Part shown: piece by piece, positions 5,704 through 7,178 of the stretch
Layout: each line of letters opens with the position of its first letter
Numbering within the stretch: the first letter of the stretch is position 1
Source of the DNA: an uncultured Bacilli bacterium
GTDB taxonomy: Bacteria; Bacillota_I; Bacilli_A; ML615J-28; CAG-698
Assembly (NCBI GenBank): GCA_947624315.1
Contig: CANQJU010000054.1
Span: 1-7,178 of the forward strand
Direction of reading: 5' to 3'
DNA: 7,178 bases
The notes under the pieces: model-generated
Told to the model about the DNA's origin: nothing
The model's database searches: none
What the model saw: the letters and a program-made list of their open reading frames with translations, nothing else
Translations under genes and position numbers: made by a program

Positions 5704-6870
5704 CTAAATAACTCTTACAACAGCAACTTTTAAATACAATCCTTCATCACTAGCAATCAAAGAAGGATGATCTTTTCCTTGGGTCCTCAATTCGACTAAT
5801 TGACAAGTAACACCTGAATGACTAACACTTTCTTTAATCATTTCTAAGAATAAATTAAGAGTTAAATGTTGAGAACAACTACAAGTAATTAATACTCCTT
5901 CTTTATTTAATAATTTTAAAGCTAAAGTATTAATATCTCGATAACCTAAATACCCAGCTTTAACAGTATCAATACTTTTGGTAAAAGCTGGAGGATCAAG
6001 AATGATCACATCAAATTTTTGGTTTTCATGGCGCAAGGTTCTTAGCCTTTCAAAAACATCATCACATATTGTTTCAATATTATTAAATCCATTTAGTTCA
6101 GCATGTTTTTTAACCATGTCAATGGCTTTCTCACTAATATCTATAGCTGTAACTTTTTTGGCTCCATAGTGACTAGCACATAGAGAAAATCCTCCAACAT
6201 TACAGAAGCAATCCAAAACATTTTTATCTTTTACATAGTATTTTAAATTATCGCGATTGGCTTTTTGATCTAAAAAATATCCTGTTTTTTGACCATTTTC
6301 TAAATCAACAATCATTTTCAATCCGTTTTCAACAATCTCAACTTGAGGAATAAAATCGCCATAAATAATACCTTTATACTGTTTTAATCCCTCTTTTTCC
6401 CTAACACTAACATCACTTCTTTCATATATGCCTAAAGGATGAAATATTTCCACTAAAATATCAACAATCATTTCTTTACGAATGTCCATTCCCAAAGAAA
6501 GAAATTGTACTGATAAATAATCGCCATATTTATCAACAACTAAACCTGGCAATAAATCATTTTCCCCAAAAACAACGCGATAATTATTTGAATATCCTAA
6601 AGATATGCGTCTATCATTGCTGTTCTTTATTCTTTTATAAAAGAAATCGCGATTAATTTCTGACTCATCTCGAGATATAATTCTCACAATTATTTTAGAT
6701 AAATGATTAATAAAACCATATCCAATAAAACGACCATCATTTGCTAAAACTTTAGCAATACTTCCTTGAACATCTTTGCCTTCTATTTTATAAACTTCGT
6801 TGGCATATACCCATGGATGTCCAGCTATGATACGTTTTTCTTCACCTTTTTTTAATGTTAAAACATACAT
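5704..6870 (-). CDS. Class I SAM-dependent rRNA methyltransferase, RlmI/YwbD-like (PUA + methyltransferase)
   Basis: Member of the RlmI/RlmK (COG1092-type) family, which makes 5-methylcytosine in 23S rRNA (C1962 in E. coli for RlmI). Numbered from the ATG at 6870 (388 aa): an N-terminal PUA RNA-binding domain at about 1-75 containing KKGEEKRIIAGHPWVYANEV; a middle domain to about 185; GQKTGYFLDQKANR (193-206); SAM motif I DCFCNVGGFS (220-229); Asp244 expected to contact SAM; LDPPAF (291-296); and the Cys pair in TCSCSQ (Cys330, Cys332), where the m5C nucleophile is expected. An upstream in-frame TTG at 6900 would add 10 residues, but it lies inside the preceding dehydrogenase gene and AGGTGA (6875-6880) fits the ATG. 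The gene follows the SDR gene by 8 bp and is probably translated by coupling. The precise target base is inferred from the family; RlmI versus another COG1092 member cannot be settled by eye. Confidence 0.92.
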   Translation of the reverse strand: MYVLTLKKGEEKRIIAGHPWVYANEVYKIEGKDVQGSIAKVLANDGRFIGYGFINHLSKIIVRIISRDESEINRDFFYKRIKNSNDRRISLGYSNNYRVVFGENDLLPGLVVDKYGDYLSVQFLSLGMDIRKEMIVDILVEIFHPLGIYERSDVSVREKEGLKQYKGIIYGDFIPQVEIVENGLKMIVDLENGQKTGYFLDQKANRDNLKYYVKDKNVLDCFCNVGGFSLCASHYGAKKVTAIDISEKAIDMVKKHAELNGFNNIETICDDVFERLRTLRHENQKFDVIILDPPAFTKSIDTVKAGYLGYRDINTLALKLLNKEGVLITCSCSQHLTLNLFLEMIKESVSHSGVTCQLVELRTQGKDHPSLIASDEGLYLKVAVVRVI

Positions 6871-6874
6871 GAAA

Positions 6875-6880
6875 TCACCT
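6875..6880 (-). promoter_or_regulatory. Ribosome binding site of the rRNA methyltransferase, overlapping the SDR stop codon
   Basis: AGGTGA matches the 3' half of the AGGAGGTGA consensus and is followed by TTTC and the ATG at 6868-6870. Its first two bases are the last two bases of the TAG stop codon (6879-6881) of the upstream dehydrogenase gene, so ribosomes terminating there can reinitiate. It supports the ATG over the TTG at 6898-6900. Confidence 0.75.
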
Positions 6881-7178
6881 ATTTTTGCATATTTTTCCAA
6901 ATTTTTGTCATTAAAGGTCTTGGTAAAAACCTCGATCCAAAATAATGAATTTTATTATATATTCCATATATTGATTTGCTTTTTCCTTTTTGGCTATCTT
7001 TTATAGCCCTTTTTACAACCTTTTGAGCATCATACATTGGTTTATATTTTTTAGGCCCATGAACATGTTCATTGTTATCAGCTCGATCAAAGAATTCAGT
7101 TCTAACCCAGCCAGGACAAACAACAGTAACACCAATCTTCTTAGGTTTGAGTTCTTCTCTTATGGCACATGAATAATG
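6879..7178 (-). CDS. Short-chain dehydrogenase/reductase (SDR), C-terminal fragment (runs off the right edge)
   Basis: An open reading frame enters from the right edge and ends at TAG 6879-6881, giving 99 visible residues. It begins HYSCAIREELKPKKIGVTVV followed by CPGWVRTEF, the conserved region after the YxxxK active site of classical SDR oxidoreductases: the helix with the REEL motif, the beta strand IGVTVVCPG and the T-x-F segment near the cofactor. The rest (DAQKVVKRAIKDSQKGKS, IYGIYNKIHYFGSRFLPRPL) fits the C-terminus of DltE/YqjQ-like SDRs with a basic, partly hydrophobic end. The Rossmann glycine motif and catalytic Tyr/Lys lie outside the window, so substrate and cofactor cannot be assigned. 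It is the upstream partner of the rRNA methyltransferase gene in a tightly spaced operon. Confidence 0.85.
   Translation of the reverse strand, partial: HYSCAIREELKPKKIGVTVVCPGWVRTEFFDRADNNEHVHGPKKYKPMYDAQKVVKRAIKDSQKGKSKSIYGIYNKIHYFGSRFLPRPLMTKIWKNMQK

Noticed and set aside
5978..6169. 63-aa plus-strand frame opposite the rRNA methyltransferase
   Set aside because: Antisense to the SAM-binding domain, whose motifs are intact; no independent support.
6800..7172. Two short plus-strand frames (6800-7006 and 6990-7172) at the right end
   Set aside because: They are antisense to the start of the methyltransferase gene and to the SDR C-terminus, both with clear family motifs.

Overview
This 7.2 kb window comes from a very AT-rich bacterial genome (roughly 30% GC by eye) with strong AGGAGG-type ribosome binding sites and consensus sigma-A style promoters. 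It reads as ordinary chromosome of a low-GC Firmicute (Bacilli / Erysipelotrichia-like lineage). UGA acts as a stop codon for two genes and tryptophan is encoded by UGG, so the standard bacterial code applies. A peptidoglycan carboxypeptidase is present, so the organism should have a cell wall. Both points argue against a classical mycoplasma. The exact lineage is an inference.

Layout: (1) 1-306, minus strand, the N-terminal third of a class II fructose-bisphosphate aldolase (fba), running off the left edge. (2) 307-506, a divergent intergenic region with an almost ideal fba promoter and a weaker candidate promoter for the next gene. (3) 507-1670, plus strand, a complete secreted D-Ala-D-Ala carboxypeptidase (peptidase S11, PBP5/DacF-like). 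(4) 1671-1716, a strong hairpin terminator shared with the convergent operon. (5) 1715-5544, minus strand, a compact three-gene operon transcribed in the order DUF1846/UPF0371 protein, Cof-type HAD phosphatase, glycerol kinase (glpK); the gaps are 15 bp and 2 bp. (6) 5545-5703, an AT-rich intergenic region with a possible weak terminator and two dyad symmetries in the leader of that operon. (7) 5704-7178, minus strand, a second operon: the C-terminal part of a short-chain dehydrogenase (running off the right edge), followed 8 bp later by an RlmI/YwbD-like rRNA methyltransferase.

Functionally, GlpK makes glycerol-3-phosphate, which enters metabolism at the triose-phosphate node that Fba also serves, but fba is a separate transcription unit. 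The HAD phosphatase and the DUF1846 protein are co-transcribed with glpK, so a role in sugar- or glycerol-phosphate metabolism is a reasonable guess, not a demonstrated one. DacF-like and RlmI-like proteins are housekeeping functions (cell wall trimming, 23S rRNA modification).

I found no mobile element, CRISPR array, tRNA, rRNA or toxin-antitoxin system, and no evidence of a novel multi-gene system. The points most worth a second look are a glycerol kinase that appears to lack the HPr-phosphorylated histidine typical of Firmicute GlpK, the unknown-function DUF1846 protein leading the glpK operon, and the dyads upstream of that operon.
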